Shown here piece by piece: positions 24,690-36,500 of a stretch of DNA of 64,000 bases. This DNA comes from Nepenthes gracilis. Lineage: Eukaryota > Streptophyta > Magnoliopsida > Caryophyllales > Nepenthaceae. The translations under genes were made by a program, and so were the position numbers. Positions within the stretch are counted from its first letter, which is position 1; each line of letters starts with the position of its first letter. Below the pieces are notes generated by a model. The model had not been told where the DNA came from. It did not search any database and was given only the letters and a program-made list of their open reading frames with translations. The stretch lies in NCBI GenBank assembly GCA_033239525.1, contig BSYO01000014.1:12136021-12200020 (forward strand), read 5' to 3'.

Positions 24690-24990
24690 AAGATTCAAAG
24701 AATTGATGAGGGAAGCATTGACCAAATTTATTGACCATCTAGGCAGAATCTGGAGGACTGATGAGGAAAGCATTGACCAGATTCGTTGACCGTCTGGGCC
24801 AAATTTTGGAGAACTGATTAAGGAAGTATTGACCGAATTCGTTGACCGTTTGGGCTAGATTTCAAAAAACTGTTGAAGGAAGTATTGATCGAATTTATTG
24901 ATTGTCTAGACTAGAATCTGAAGAACAAGTAGAGGGAATACTGACCTGATTCGTTGACCACTTGGGCCAGAATTCGGAGAACTGGTGGGA
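24690..24990. repeat. 56-bp minisatellite in T2, five copies
   Basis: Units begin at about 24717, 24772, 24828, 24884 and 24940 (spacing 55-56 bp). Each has the frame attgacc..att.gttgacc..ctgggc..gaact, with divergence between units. Most units contain two TTGACC motifs. The array lies between the 3' LTR and the antisense ORF. Confidence 0.85.
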
Positions 24991-25278
24991 GTTAAACCGA
25001 CACGCTATCATGCCACCGGATTGTCAGTCAAAAAGTTGGCCACGTATCAGTGTGCAGTAAATTTGTGATCCCTGTAATTAATTGTCAGAATATCTGATTC
25101 GACTGCACCATTTCTGGAAGTGACATGTTTCCACAATGATGGGCACATGTTTAGGAGACGGTTCTCCTCCTCATGCATTCACTTACTTTTAAGTATTATG
25201 TCCATTTCTTCTCAAACTTCCCATGCTTTCTTCCTGAAAATTTTTTAAGTATTCTACTTCCTTCCTTCTCCCGTTTCC

Positions 25279-26532
25279 ATGGCATCCTCTATAACCCAAA
25301 TTTCCTCAGTGGTTAGAGCCACCGAAGTAAAGGCGTTGTGCGTCTTGTACAACATTCCGAACGAGATCGTCTTCAGAATTCCCAACAAAGAAGACCAGGC
25401 ATGCTCTCCTGAGGGTTGCATCCCCATATACGAGGCCCACCTGAGGAGTGGGTTATGCCTTCCAATCCCTGATGAGCTGCAGGACATTTTTACTGCTTTT
25501 CAGGTCCCTATCGCACAGCTTCATACTAATATTGTGTGATACATGTACTCACTCTGTATTTTTCTCTGCCACCATACGAAGCTGCTAATGGTGGAGGTGG
25601 TTAGGGTGATGTTTAAGTTCACCCAGAGCGGAGAGTGGATTTCCCTATCTCCACGAAGGCTCCTGATCAGTAGTGTCATCTACGATTCTTTAAAGAACTG
25701 AAAGAATAGGTTCTTTTTCATGCATGTTGACGAGTCCTACCCCCTGGCCAGGAATTGGATAGGGTGCCAGATAGTTACACTGGGACACCTGCGGACTAAG
25801 AGACTGTTGCTATGATGCCGTTCCTGAAGGTGGTGGAGGACCACCTCCTAGAGTTTCAGAGAGACCACTTGGTTTCACATGAGGGGGGGACTGTCTTCTC
25901 CGATCTAGAAGATGAGGGTGCCTTCCCATAAGAAGAAGACTAGCGCCATCATCATTGAGCCTGCTAGCGCGCCTCCCAATGAGGAAACTCCTAAGACTCC
26001 AAGGTAGAAGAAGGCGGCAATGGTGATGCCTTCTTATTATTCTTCTTCCACAGAGCTAGATTATATTTTCGCCGGCCTGTTCACTGGAGTCGAAAACAGT
26101 TCCAACATAGACAGTGTTGCGGCTGCTGTGGAGGCGTATAGGGCCAGACTGGGCTTAGCTGTGAATAGCATTATTCTTACTCTACCACAGTCGGAGCACT
26201 TGGCGGTGGAGTTGGTGTTACTTGTAGAGGTTCCAACAATGCAAGCTATTGAGCAGCCAGAGGTGCCGGATGTGGAGCCTGAGGAGCCTGCTGCCGGAGA
26301 GCTCCATGAGGTGCTAGAGAAGTCTGCAGCCAGAGAGTTCCAAGATGTGCCAGAGGAGCTTGCTTTCGGAAAGCTCCTAATGGCACCTGAGGTGCCAATC
26401 GCCGGAGAGCCCTTAGAGGCTGTTGGCATCAGTATTAAGCTGATGGAAGAGCCTGCCGTTAGAGAGCCTGCTGAGGCAGTTAGCCTTATTGAGGAGTTGC
26501 TTGAGGAGTCTGCGGGAGAAGCCTCTAAATAA
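25279..26532 (+). pseudogene. T2 antisense ORF with Transposase_28 domain
   Basis: ATG at 25279 (MASSITQISSVV). The domain's core is EGCIPIYEAHLRSG...PIAQLHTNIV, followed by a stop at 25537. The continuation in the same region, VVRVMFKFTQSGEWISLSP, aligns with the VKVMFRFTQNLDWI block of T3. A second open stretch, 26020-26532 (170 codons), is Glu/Pro/Ala-rich and corresponds to the acidic tail of the T1 and T3 proteins. It ends at SAGEASK-stop with no clear splice donor, and no exon 2 is found before the end of pol at 26757. Disabled. Confidence 0.7.
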
Positions 26533-26756
26533 AACATGATTAAACCAGATGACTAAGGATTAATTATGAACGGGTGAAAATCTAGCCGACTTACGAGCAG
26601 TCTAAATCATTTATATAACCTTGTAAATATACACATACACAAGGAGCATAAAAGAAAGAATAAAACATGGTTTAAATGAAAAGGTATTCTTATTTTATTA
26701 ATATCAACATGTATATTACAACCATGCACATGCAACATGGATGACTTACTGTACCC

Positions 26757-29700
26757 TTACTGGAAGTAGCACTTGAGATGGATCGTGTTCCACGTCTGCA
26801 AGACCAACTTGCCGTTCTCGGTTCGGAGTTTATATGCTCCATTCCACAGAACAGCTAAAACTAGAGACCTTTCTAGTTTGGAGAAAGCTTATTCTGGTTA
26901 GTAGTATTGCTCGTAACTTCGATGTTTCGTAAGACTAAGTCTCCAACTTCGAATTGCCGCACTTTTACCTTCTTGTTATAATAATGGGCGACTCGTTGTT
27001 GGTAGGCCACTATTTGCATTCTAGTAGCGTCGCAGGCTTCTTCTAGCAAGTCTAGGTGTTCCCTGAATTTTTAGGAGTTATCTTACGGATCTAATGCTTC
27101 AACCCTAAGACTTGGAAGACCGATCTCAACTGGAATCACCGCTTCAGTCCCATATCAAAAACTGAAGAGCGTCTCACAAGTTGATTCCTTTGGAGTCGTC
27201 CAGTAAGAACATAGGACGGAGGGTAGCTCATCGACCCAGGAGCCCCCTGCATCCTCCAACTTGGTCATTAGACCGTGGAGTAGCGTGTGGTTTGTAACTT
27301 CCACCTATCCATTTGTTTGTAGGTACACCACTGAAGTGTGGACCAATCTGATGCCTAAATTGGTGCAATACTTTGTGAAGCATTTTTCTGAGAATTAGAT
27401 TCTGTTGTTAGTCACAATGACCTCGGGAACGCTCAATCTACTGATTATGCTCTTGTGGATGAATTCTAGAGCGTTGTGCTAGGTGATCTAAGCTAGTGTG
27501 ATAGCTTTAACCCACTTGATAAAGTAGTTGATGCCACGATGATGAATTTCCTTTACCCAGTCGTGATGAAAAATGGGCTGAGAATATTAAGCCCTCATTG
27601 TGCAAAAGGCCAAGGAGTTTGAAGAGATCTCAACTCAGCGGGCAGCTGGTAGTGAAGATTGCCATGGACTTGGCAATTCTCACATTTCTTCAAGAATTCC
27701 ATGGCGTCCTTCTTCATTGTCGACCAGTAATATCCCTGGTGCATGATCTTGAATGCTAGGTTTTTACAGCCGATGTGCGATCTAAATATCCCAAAGTGGA
27801 CTTTGCTCAATGTGTAGTTGGCCTCCTCAGGAGTAAGACACCGGAGGTACAGAGTCAAGTAACCACGGTGATATAGCCGTCCCTCGACTATGGTGTACCA
27901 GCCGGCCGTCTTCTTGATCTACTTGGCTTCATCCGCGCTCTCTGATAGTATTCCGTCCGTCAAGTATCTCTCGTAAGGCGTCATCCAATTTTTCATGTTA
28001 GTGATTTGCATCATTTTCTGTTCCTCAGTGATGGAGCGTTCAGGACATCCTGGATGTCCCTCGAGTACTACTCTATATTTTCAGCTGCCACTACCCTGGC
28101 AAGTTGGTTGACCTTCCAGTTCTCAGTTCTGGGGACGTGGAACAAGTTCAACTTGTCAAATCTCCGGATGGCGTCCTTTGCCTTAGCCAAGTATTTGGCT
28201 AAGTGAGAGCTGCACGCCTCGAAACTCACATTTACCTGGTTAATGACCAGCTTAGAGTAGCAGTAGACGGTCAGTCGTCTGTTGGAGTACTATTGGGCTA
28301 GTCTTAACCTGACTAATAGGGTTTCATACTTGACAACGTTGTTGGTGGCCTGAAAGTTAAGTCTAAGAGAGTAGCTCGAAACTCCTGTTGTTCTAGGTCC
28401 TCAATGGGTTGTTCATCGAAAATTGGTGTCATTGTCTCGACAATAAAGTCGAGCAGTGCCTGCCATTTGATATTTGGTCTGGGCCGAAATTCAATGTCGA
28501 ACTCTCCCAACTCAATAGCCCACTTAACCAACCGTCCAGAAACGTTGGGTTTTTGGAGAATACTCTTCAGTGGCTGGTCGATCAGAATGACCATGAGATG
28601 AGCCTAGAAGTAAGGTCTCAACTTTCGGGTGGAGAAGAAGAGCCAATGCTAACTTTTCTGTACGCAGGTAACGCGTCTCTGCGCCAATCAACATCTTGCT
28701 CGCATAGTATATCGACTATTGAGAGTCGGAGTCTTGGCGTATTAGGACAGAGCTAAGGGCCACCTCTGACACTACCAAGCAAAGGTATAGCTCTTCTCCG
28801 TCCTTGAATGACGTCAGCAACGGTGGACTGACCAGGTACCGCTTTAATTTGTTGAAGGATACCTGGTATTTTACAGTCCACTAGAATCTGCTAGCTTTTG
28901 TCACCCTCAGAGGCTGAAAGAAAGGATGATACTTGTCCCTCCACTTGGCCAAGAAGCGGGACAACGTTGCCAGTCATCCGGTTAGCCTCTTGAGATCCTT
29001 GACGCTCTGTGGCGGAGTCATGTCCATGAAAGCCTTGATCTTCTCCGGGTTTGCCTCAATCCCTCATTGAGAGATGATGAGATTCAAGAATTTCCCCGAA
29101 GATACTCCGAAAACGCACTTGGAAGGATTCAACTTCATATTATCCATGCGGAGTACCTCGAAGGACTCATCTAAATCGCGAATGTGGTTGTTGGTGGTCT
29201 TACTCTTGACAAGCATGTCATCGACGTACACCTCCATATTATAGCCGATCTGCTTCTCAAATATCTTGTTCACGACCCTTTGATAAGTGGTACCCGCGTT
29301 CTTTAGACCAAAAGGCATGACCTTATAGCCATAGATACCTTGATCCATCATAAATGAGGTGTGCTCCTCATCTTCTACGCTCATTCGGATCTGGTTGTAT
29401 CCTGAGTACGCATCCATGAAACTCAATAGCTCGTGTCCAGATGTCAAGTCCATCAATAGGTTGATCCAGGGTAAATGGAAGCTGTCTTTTGGGTAGGCTT
29501 TGTTAATATCAGTGAAGTCGACGCAGATCCGTCATTTTTCTTTGCTTTTCTTTACCAGGATGACGTTAGAGAGCCAGTTTAGGTATTGAACTTCTCTGAT
29601 GAAGCTGGCATTCAGCAGCTTCTTTACCTCATCCAAAATGGCAATGAGTTTCTCCACGGAGTGGTTTCTCTGCTTCTACTCGATGGGCTTACAATCAGAA

Positions 29701-30000
29701 TTGAGGCCCAACTTGTGGACCATTACTCTGTCCGAAATTTTAGGCATGTCAACTGGAATCCATACGAAGACGTCAGCGTTCTATCGTAAGAACGTTATTA
29801 GCTTATCACGCAGTATCCCGATGAGTGCGCCCCCAATTTGTACGCACCTCACCGGGTCCTCTGATTTCAGTGGGATTAGATTAGTTGCCTCACCAGACTG
29901 CGCCTACTGCAAAGTTGCTTCATCTCGATGGTCAAGCTCTCCTGTTGCTTTAATGTTGCCGCTTGGAGCAATCTGGGACATATAACATGTCCGCCCAATG
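26757..30000 (-). pseudogene. T2 pol: RT, RNase H and integrase
   Basis: Pieces in order from right to left: RT N-terminus (KKLLNASFIREVQYLNWLSNVILVKKS) near 29540-29640; RT core open at 29064-29456 with [25 protein letters not shown] and the catalytic [12 protein letters not shown]; RNase H with RLVKWAIELGEFDIEFRPRP at 28313-28594; integrase zinc finger HFGIFRSHIGCKN..CENCQVHGN at 27595-27858; integrase tail YKLRTENGKLVLQTWN near 26800, ending at the stop at 26757-26759. The order and residues match T4. Multiple stops and frameshifts. Confidence 0.78.
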
Positions 30001-31640
30001 ATTTGATCACCTAACACTTCACAATACCACAGGCTATTCAGAATTTCATCTTGAGATGTGATATTGAAGTGATGACTCCAAACACTGTTAGGTGCAGGCA
30101 GCCTAGTATAGCATTGTACATGGAAGGCAGGTTAACGACCAAGAATGTGAGTGTACAACTCGCCTTTTTTGGTATGTACCCAAGGTGACCTCCAACTTGA
30201 TCATTCCTTGGACGGATACCAGCACATTGTTAAGGCCATAGAGTGGGCCTTTGACAGGTTTCAGTTGACACTTTTTTAAATCAAGTTTAAAAAAAGCATC
30301 AAGATAAAATAAATTACGATAACTTTTACTATCGATAAAGACTTGTTTTAGTTAGTAGTCAACGCTACCGTCCAAAACGAGCGAGAATACAATAAGGGAA
30401 TCTGCAAGGGGAGATTACATGATCCATGTCATTATCACTAAAGCTAATGACGTTGTCTTTTGTACGCTGCTTCTTTTGCCAAGTCTACTACTGCTTTCGA
30501 TCTGTTGGGGTCTTAGCCGGTCAGGTTATGATCATATTGACCACTCCAATCACGACTCGATTCTGTAGTTGAGAAGGCTTTGGTCCTTCCTCGCCTGAAG
30601 CACCAGAACTCTATCCCGGGTTCCTAATGAACCCAGTGAGGTGCCCCCTCCGGATGAATTTCTCGATCTCCCACTGGAGCATCTTGTAGTCCTCCGTGGA
30701 GTATCTGGGATATCGATAAAAATTACAGGATTTGGCTGGATTTTCTATCTCCGTTTTCTTAAGTCGTTTTGGCAACTTAAGGAATTTCTCTCCACGGATC
30801 TGTATGAGGATGTTGAACTGTGTGTCAGTCAGGGGTGTAAGGTTGATTGGCCCGTAATCCCTTCGCTCCAGTGCCTCAATCCTGTGCTGCTTCCTACGGG
30901 AGTGATCACCGCCATTGTGCTTCCTCTTTCCCTCGACCGAAAAAGAGCGAGACTGTTCGGTCCTTTCAGGACACTTAGCCTCGTTGGCTTCTTCAGCCGC
31001 TGTATAGGCCCTGATGATAGATTCTGTTTTCTAAAAGGTCTGCGAATTCTTGTGTGGCAGGTGCTTGAAAAAGTCCCAATGCGTTAAAGTAGAGATGAAA
31101 CTACCGAGTTTCATCTCTTCCGTGAGCATGAGAATCCTTCTAACCTCCACTACGAAGCGATGCAGAAACTTCTTCGGGTTCTCTCTTTACTTCTGCTTGA
31201 TGTGGGATAGATGCCATGGCTGCTTCTCTTCCTGACGGCTGGAAGCGTACTGCGCTAGCAAGAGGTCGATGAGCTCGCGGAAGCTCTAAATTGAGTATGA
31301 TGGAAGCCGGTGAAACCAGATATGGGCATTTCCCTTCAACGTGAGGGGGAAGCAATGGCACATTGTCGCGTCCTCCAACCCCTGGAGACTCAGATGGGTG
31401 CGGAAGTGATCTAAGTGATCCATAAGATCAGCACTTCCATCATAAGAGTCGAGGGTTGGCATCTTGAATTTTGCCAGCATGTGACAGTTCAAGATCTCTA
31501 CCGTGAAGGGAGATCTTTCCAAATCTGCAGCGTGTTTGTCATCTTTGGACACACGATTCAAGATTTTCTCCATCCTTGAATCTATCCGGTTGGCGTTGCC
31601 AAATCTTTTGGAGTTGAGGTAGATTCTCAACTCCGTTCTT
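30001..31640 (-). pseudogene. T2 gag and protease
   Basis: Gag is open at 31286-31630: KFKMPTLDSYDGSADLMDHLDHFRTHLSLQG and CFPLTLKGNAHIWFHRLP. This matches the T4 gag (KFKMPVLEGYDGSKDPMDHLNCF). A degraded CCHC knuckle occurs near 30640-30720. Protease-like sequence lies at about 30000-30300 with the counterpart of T4's AIFGRPFL region. Stops throughout. Confidence 0.7.
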
Positions 31641-31932
31641 TCTCCGGTGTGGCGCGTAGCTGGCTTGCTACTGTCACCAATAGATCTAACGATCGTGGAG
31701 GCTCCCTCTTAAGCCTGTGGCCTACTTCTGCTCGAGAGTATCGAGGTTCTGGAAGAACGGTGCAGGAACCCCATTGACCAAGTTACTAGCAGCAAGGTCC
31801 TGGTCGGGTGAGGTAGCGTCTCTAGCGGGCTCGCTAGTTGGCGCCCTAGTATTCACCCTCCTAGTTGATCACACTGATTCGGAAGGTAAAACTGAACGAG
31901 GTTGTGGAGAAAAGTGGTTAGCTTTTTGTAAG

Positions 31933-31955
31933 CTTCCCAGAGACTGTGCCAAGGA
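31933..31955 (-). other. T2 primer-binding site, mutated
   Basis: Read on the minus strand, TTGGCACAGTCTCTGGGAAG adjoins the 5' LTR. T3 and T4 have TTGGCGCCGTCTGTGGGAA at this position, so two changes fall in the CGCCG core. Confidence 0.7.
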
Positions 31956-32898
31956 TGCGTCCTGGATCAAAATTTTGAAAAAATTCGGGTCAAGTTACCT
32001 GTCTGAGTCCGACTCCATCCAGTGAGTCTAGATTCTGCACACCACAACTACGAATAAGAAGTCAGGTGATGGTAGGAGGTTGTTCCATCGAAAATATTTC
32101 GACGCTCAAATCAGTAAACGACCTTTGAATTAAGAATGTGAAAGTAAAGAGATGTAATGAGAATGCAGAGAGTGTTTGTGATCGAGGAGTACTCTCAATG
32201 GGAGACTTTGGTTACTCGTGAGAAGTGAATTCTCTAAGTACTGTGTTCGCTGAGAACATAGTAACAAAGAGAGGAAAAGAGCGTTATGAAGCTGAAAGCA
32301 TGAGAACTTGGCAATGAAAACTTTTACAGGCAAGTGAGAGCGTGTCTTAGAGTGAGAACTCTATGGCCTTTTATAGCTACTGTGTTGGGCTGCCTTCCTT
32401 GTGCAAAAGAACTTAATTCCCGCACTCTATTGGGATCGTTGCCTTTTCTGGTGTAGAGCCTTTATTACGGTAATGGTCGTTGGATTGATTGCTTTCCTTC
32501 TGCGTTCAGTAACCGTTGGGGTTTGTTGTAGATAGGAAGGGGATTATGATGCTTTCCTTCAGGGATGCACATCGATCTTGGAAACAACCGTTACCATAGA
32601 GTTTGCCTTTTGTGGAGAATACGAAATTAGGAGAGAAGATCGTTGTGACATGAAGACAGACACGTGGACCAATGAGACGCGAGTCCCAGTCTTCAACCAG
32701 TCTTCTGGCCACGCTCCCGATCACTAGAAGTATTGACCGTCTTGAGCCCAAGTCGACCGTCCAACTATTGGGCTTTTGCTATCTCCTTAGCCTTTCGTCC
32801 AGTCAACAATTTGTGTTAACCATCTATGTGCAGATGGACCGTTGTGTATTTGAATCGTTCCTCCTTCCTTGGCCAGCACATTACTAGCCTACTCTTCA
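31956..32898 (-). repeat. T2 5' LTR (right)
   Basis: Starts TGCGTCCTGG next to the primer site and ends ctactcttca. Minus-strand TATA box GCTATAAAAGG at 32367-32377. Compared with the left LTR there are many scattered substitutions (well over 10% by eye), so the insertion is old. Confidence 0.8.
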
Positions 32899-33266
32899 AA
32901 ATCTCTTCAAGATTTATTATTTGTGGTTCATTTATATTAATAAGTTAAATCGATCTTATTTTAGATAATATCTAACAATAATTATAATATTAGTTTACAA
33001 ATAAATCAACTGAGATTGGAGTTTTTCACGAGCCTATACAAAAACACAACCAATATATTCAAGAGCCCAAACAAACCAAATCCAAACAGGAACGATGGTC
33101 GAAAATTTTTGAAAGAGCCCAACCAATATATTTAACGAGTTTCAAAGTGATGTTTCTTTAAATAAACGAGCGACGACATATATGATGAAAACAACAAGAA
33201 CTTCAAGACTGTGGTCGAAATTCTTACTATGCAGTGCTGTGTATTGTTGAAAATTGTTAACAAAGT
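32899..33266. other. Spacer downstream of the methylesterase gene
   Basis: About 370 bp between the T2 LTR and the methylesterase stop codon, presumably holding the gene's 3' UTR. A minus-strand AATAAA is present at 32912-32917; whether it is used is unknown. Confidence 0.5.
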
Positions 33267-33551
33267 TCAAGCACATTTCTCTGCAACGATGTCAACAAGA
33301 CAATCGCAGAGTTTTTCCGGCATAGAAACCATCGGCATGTGACCGGAACCCTTAAGCACCTTCACTTGTTTCACTCCGCCGTTGTTGATCATCCACCGCT
33401 GAAAATTCACCGGTATTGCTTTATCTGCTTCGCATACGACATAAACTCGCTTGACCAATCCGTATCGATCGGCGGAAAACTTCTTCGCCTTCGATAAATC
33501 ATGCAGGAAGAACGAAGACGGCCTCCTCAGCAGCATTGCCAACTCAAAATC
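33267..33551 (-). other. Methylesterase exon 3
   Basis: 95 codons including stop, from DFELAMLLRRPSSFF to VAEKCA. The acceptor is GGGAAAG|GATTTT at 33552. Carries the catalytic Asp (CEADK) and His (SGHMPM). The open frame continues three codons into the intron, which could mislead a gene finder into a start at 33560. Confidence 0.88.
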
Positions 33552-36500
33552 CTTTCCCAAATGACAAAAAATTGAAAATAATAATAAGTGTCAGTAACTA
33601 GATGTTCCAAAAATTGAGGTTAAGCTCTACAATAATATTAAGTAAGGTCGCCGTATTACCATACATAGATTATTGGGGCTAATGTATTTATTATTATTAT
33701 TTTTTTATCATATTAGTATTTTGATATTTTAAATTTTTTTAAAAAAATATTAAATAAAATTAAGTATATACAAAGTGTGTATAATCATTGGCCTGGCAAT
33801 TACTAAAATTTTATTATCAATTATTTCTTAACATAATATTAGGAAATTTTTTACCAAATGGTTATAAGTTTAATTTTTCCAGAATTTTCTTCTAATCATC
33901 CCTTGGTTTAGTCAGCATTTGTTTACGGAAAATGTATTATATATGCAATTTTTATGAAGAATATAATAGGAAAAATTATATTTTTTTTCTAAGTATGTTA
34001 CTATTTTTAGATGAATATTATCTAAAAAATATGAATTATCATATAAATCGATCAATAATATTGCATATCAATTTGTGATTATATCACTTTTAGATTGTTG
34101 CGTTCTGGATCCGCGGGGTCCAATCGGATCCGTGGTTTCCAGACAACACGAGTGTTTGAAGTGTTGGGTGCAAGAGGGGGATTAAGACCGGATTTTTACG
34201 TGAGAAACCTTCTCGTGAATGGGGAGGAAAAACCACGAGACTCAGGGCCTTTAAAAATACTTCACTATTTGGGTGAAAGTCTTTACAAAATACAAGTGTT
34301 AGGGTTAATCCCTTCCTTATCTCTTATTTTGTATCTCTTCCCTAGGGGATATCGCTCACTGGAAGGTTTTATCACTTTCGTGGAAAGCTTTTTCTCTCTC
34401 TTTTGTTCCACTGGGAAGAGAGGATCAGGTGGCCGAGAGGTAGTGGGCATTTTTCCTTCCTTTTGGAGCAAGTTTTTGGGGGAGAAAATTTGGTCCTTTA
34501 GAAAAGGACTTAACTGGGCATTTATAGAAGAGATCATGCCATTGGGAGAAGACACGTGGCAGCCATTGGGTAGTCGATCAGTTGTGCAGTGTCTCACTGG
34601 CCTCATTTAATGTTGCTGACGTGCGGGGGATGGCACGCGGCTAGTGCCGCTGGTAGGCCTAGGTGTGTCAGTCATGTAGGGTCTAGGCGTCAGTCTTAAT
34701 TTGACCAGGCGTGCCTTGTTTTGACCACGATTGACAGTGGCTACAGGTTTCCTTGGGAATTGACGACGTTGCCTAGCTGGCATCATCGGCCAATCATAGG
34801 GCAGTCCTCGTTCTTAGGTGGGGCCCCCTTGTGAATTTGCGGACCCACAAGGGGGGGCAGTTCTCGGGGGATCCCCTGGGGAAAAGCCCTGGAGTCTCTT
34901 CTTGACTTCCCGGACGGTTCTGAGACTCGGCAGGACTTCTAGGGTTCTCAGTCTTTTCGGTGTCCGTGTATTCGAGTATCGTTGGCGATATCCTCGAGCT
35001 TTCTTACGAGCGGACGGGACCTCTTGGACTTCTGCGGTAGTCTTGGTCTTTTGGCCGCCGTCCTCTACTTTGGGCCTCTCAGGCTGTTCAGTTTTCTCGG
35101 CTCGTGGGAGCCTCTCGTTTGGGCCTTTCTCCTGGGCTGCGCTTTTATGGGCCCTTATGTTGGGGCCCAACATAGCCCCCCATGCCAAAGGGCCCGAGAT
35201 TCTTGACCGTTTGGCATGAGGTCACCGGTCTTCTAGAAGAGTTGGTTGCTTCCTGCTCGATTTTAGGTGCGCGCGTTTTCAACTTGATATGGACATTCCT
35301 GGACGGGCCAGAGCACGACAACCTGCGTTCTGGGTTAGGTCCTTCATAGTGACCATCCGAGTACGTGCGCCCTTGGGGTGAGTGCGGTGTTGAGTTTGAT
35401 GGGAGGCGGTCCCAGGGCTTCTTCTGGGTCTGAGACCTTTCCAGCGTCGCCGTTTTCGGGCTTCTTGGATGCATTAAATGCTGAAGTGACACGGCGGACA
35501 GCGCCTTTGGAAGGAAAGGCCATCACCTTTCTGCAACGAATGGCCGGGCGACGCGTGGCAAGGGTAATGAGCGCACTTTTTTGAATTCCAAGGTTATTTA
35601 AACGCCTCCTTGCTCCGACTTTCCACCTTCGCGTCTGCTTTTCTCCTTCTCCTCTTAAGTGTTGAGGCTTTCCGTCCTTTCTTCGTTCGAGTTTCTTCTT
35701 CATTTTCTTATTTTTCGGCGTTCATGGCGCCTGGGGTGAGACAGATTGCCTCCACGGTGACGCTCGACAAGCTCACAGAGATTCAAGCTCTATATCGAAT
35801 CCCTGAGTCCACATCCATGATGATTCTGGTGTCACATGATAGGACATTGTATCCTCAAGACGGCTTCATTACCGTTTATGAAGTCCACCTCAAAGGCGGG
35901 CTACCGTTTCCCATCGCGGAGGTGTTTTACGATATTATGAGGGCACTTGGAGTGCCCCTTGCCAGACTTCAGCCAAATGCGGTGAGGTATTTGGTATCCT
36001 TGTGCGTCTTCTTCCAGTGTCATAAGGGGCTCTTGAATGCCCTTACGGTCAAGGTGATGTTTCGATTTACACAGAACCTTGACTGGATTATAATGACTCC
36101 CTGCCTGGACTTTTCTTTGTTGTGCGGGGGTAACCCAGATTCCACGAAATGCTGGAAGAATAAGTTCTTCTTTCTTGGCGTTCACGAGCATTGGGCCGTT
36201 CCCTTTAAGTGGGGGAAGGTGGCTATCCAGTATAGCTCTGACCCTTCGAAGGAGGACAGGGAGAATGTGAAGGAGTTCACGGACTTGGTGCTGGCCAATC
36301 AGGGGAGCTTTCACCTGAACAAGCGCAACATCTGGCTGTCCCCCGAGAAGTTCGAGGAAGCCAAGTGGGGACCGCGGGCTAAGGCTTCGCCGCCAGCTTC
36401 TCCCAAGAAGTCCAAGAAGAGACTGAGGAGGAGAGCTGGGACACTGAGGATCGGGGGTCCCGCAACCGCCTGGGTGAAAACTTCCTTACAGAGAGCTCTG

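Larger units (their letters stand above)
23602..32898 (-). mobile_element. T2: old Tat-like Ty3/gypsy element, near full length, decayed
   Basis: LTRs of 944 bp (23602-24545) and 943 bp (31956-32898) bracket gag, protease, RT, RNase H and integrase on the minus strand and an antisense ORF on the plus strand. Equal LTR lengths and matching ends (TGCGTCC at one end, TACTAGC..CA at the other) support the boundaries. No matching 5-bp target duplication is seen (tttaa on the left, aaatc on the right). Every coding segment has stops. Changes such as CGCCG to CACAG in the primer site suggest age and methylation-driven decay. Confidence 0.85.

Noticed and set aside
23597..32903. Target-site duplication for T2
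   Set aside because: The 5-bp flanks tttaa and aaatc do not match; either eroded or the element is recombinant.
33267..33560. Stand-alone 97-aa protein starting MGKDFEL
   Set aside because: The first three codons are intron sequence; the acceptor AAAG|GAT joins it to exon 2 of the methylesterase.
34095..35219. ORFs of 107-171 codons in T3 LTRs
   Set aside because: They lie across LTR sequence and occur in both LTRs with differing breaks; no family, and the LTR has regulatory roles.
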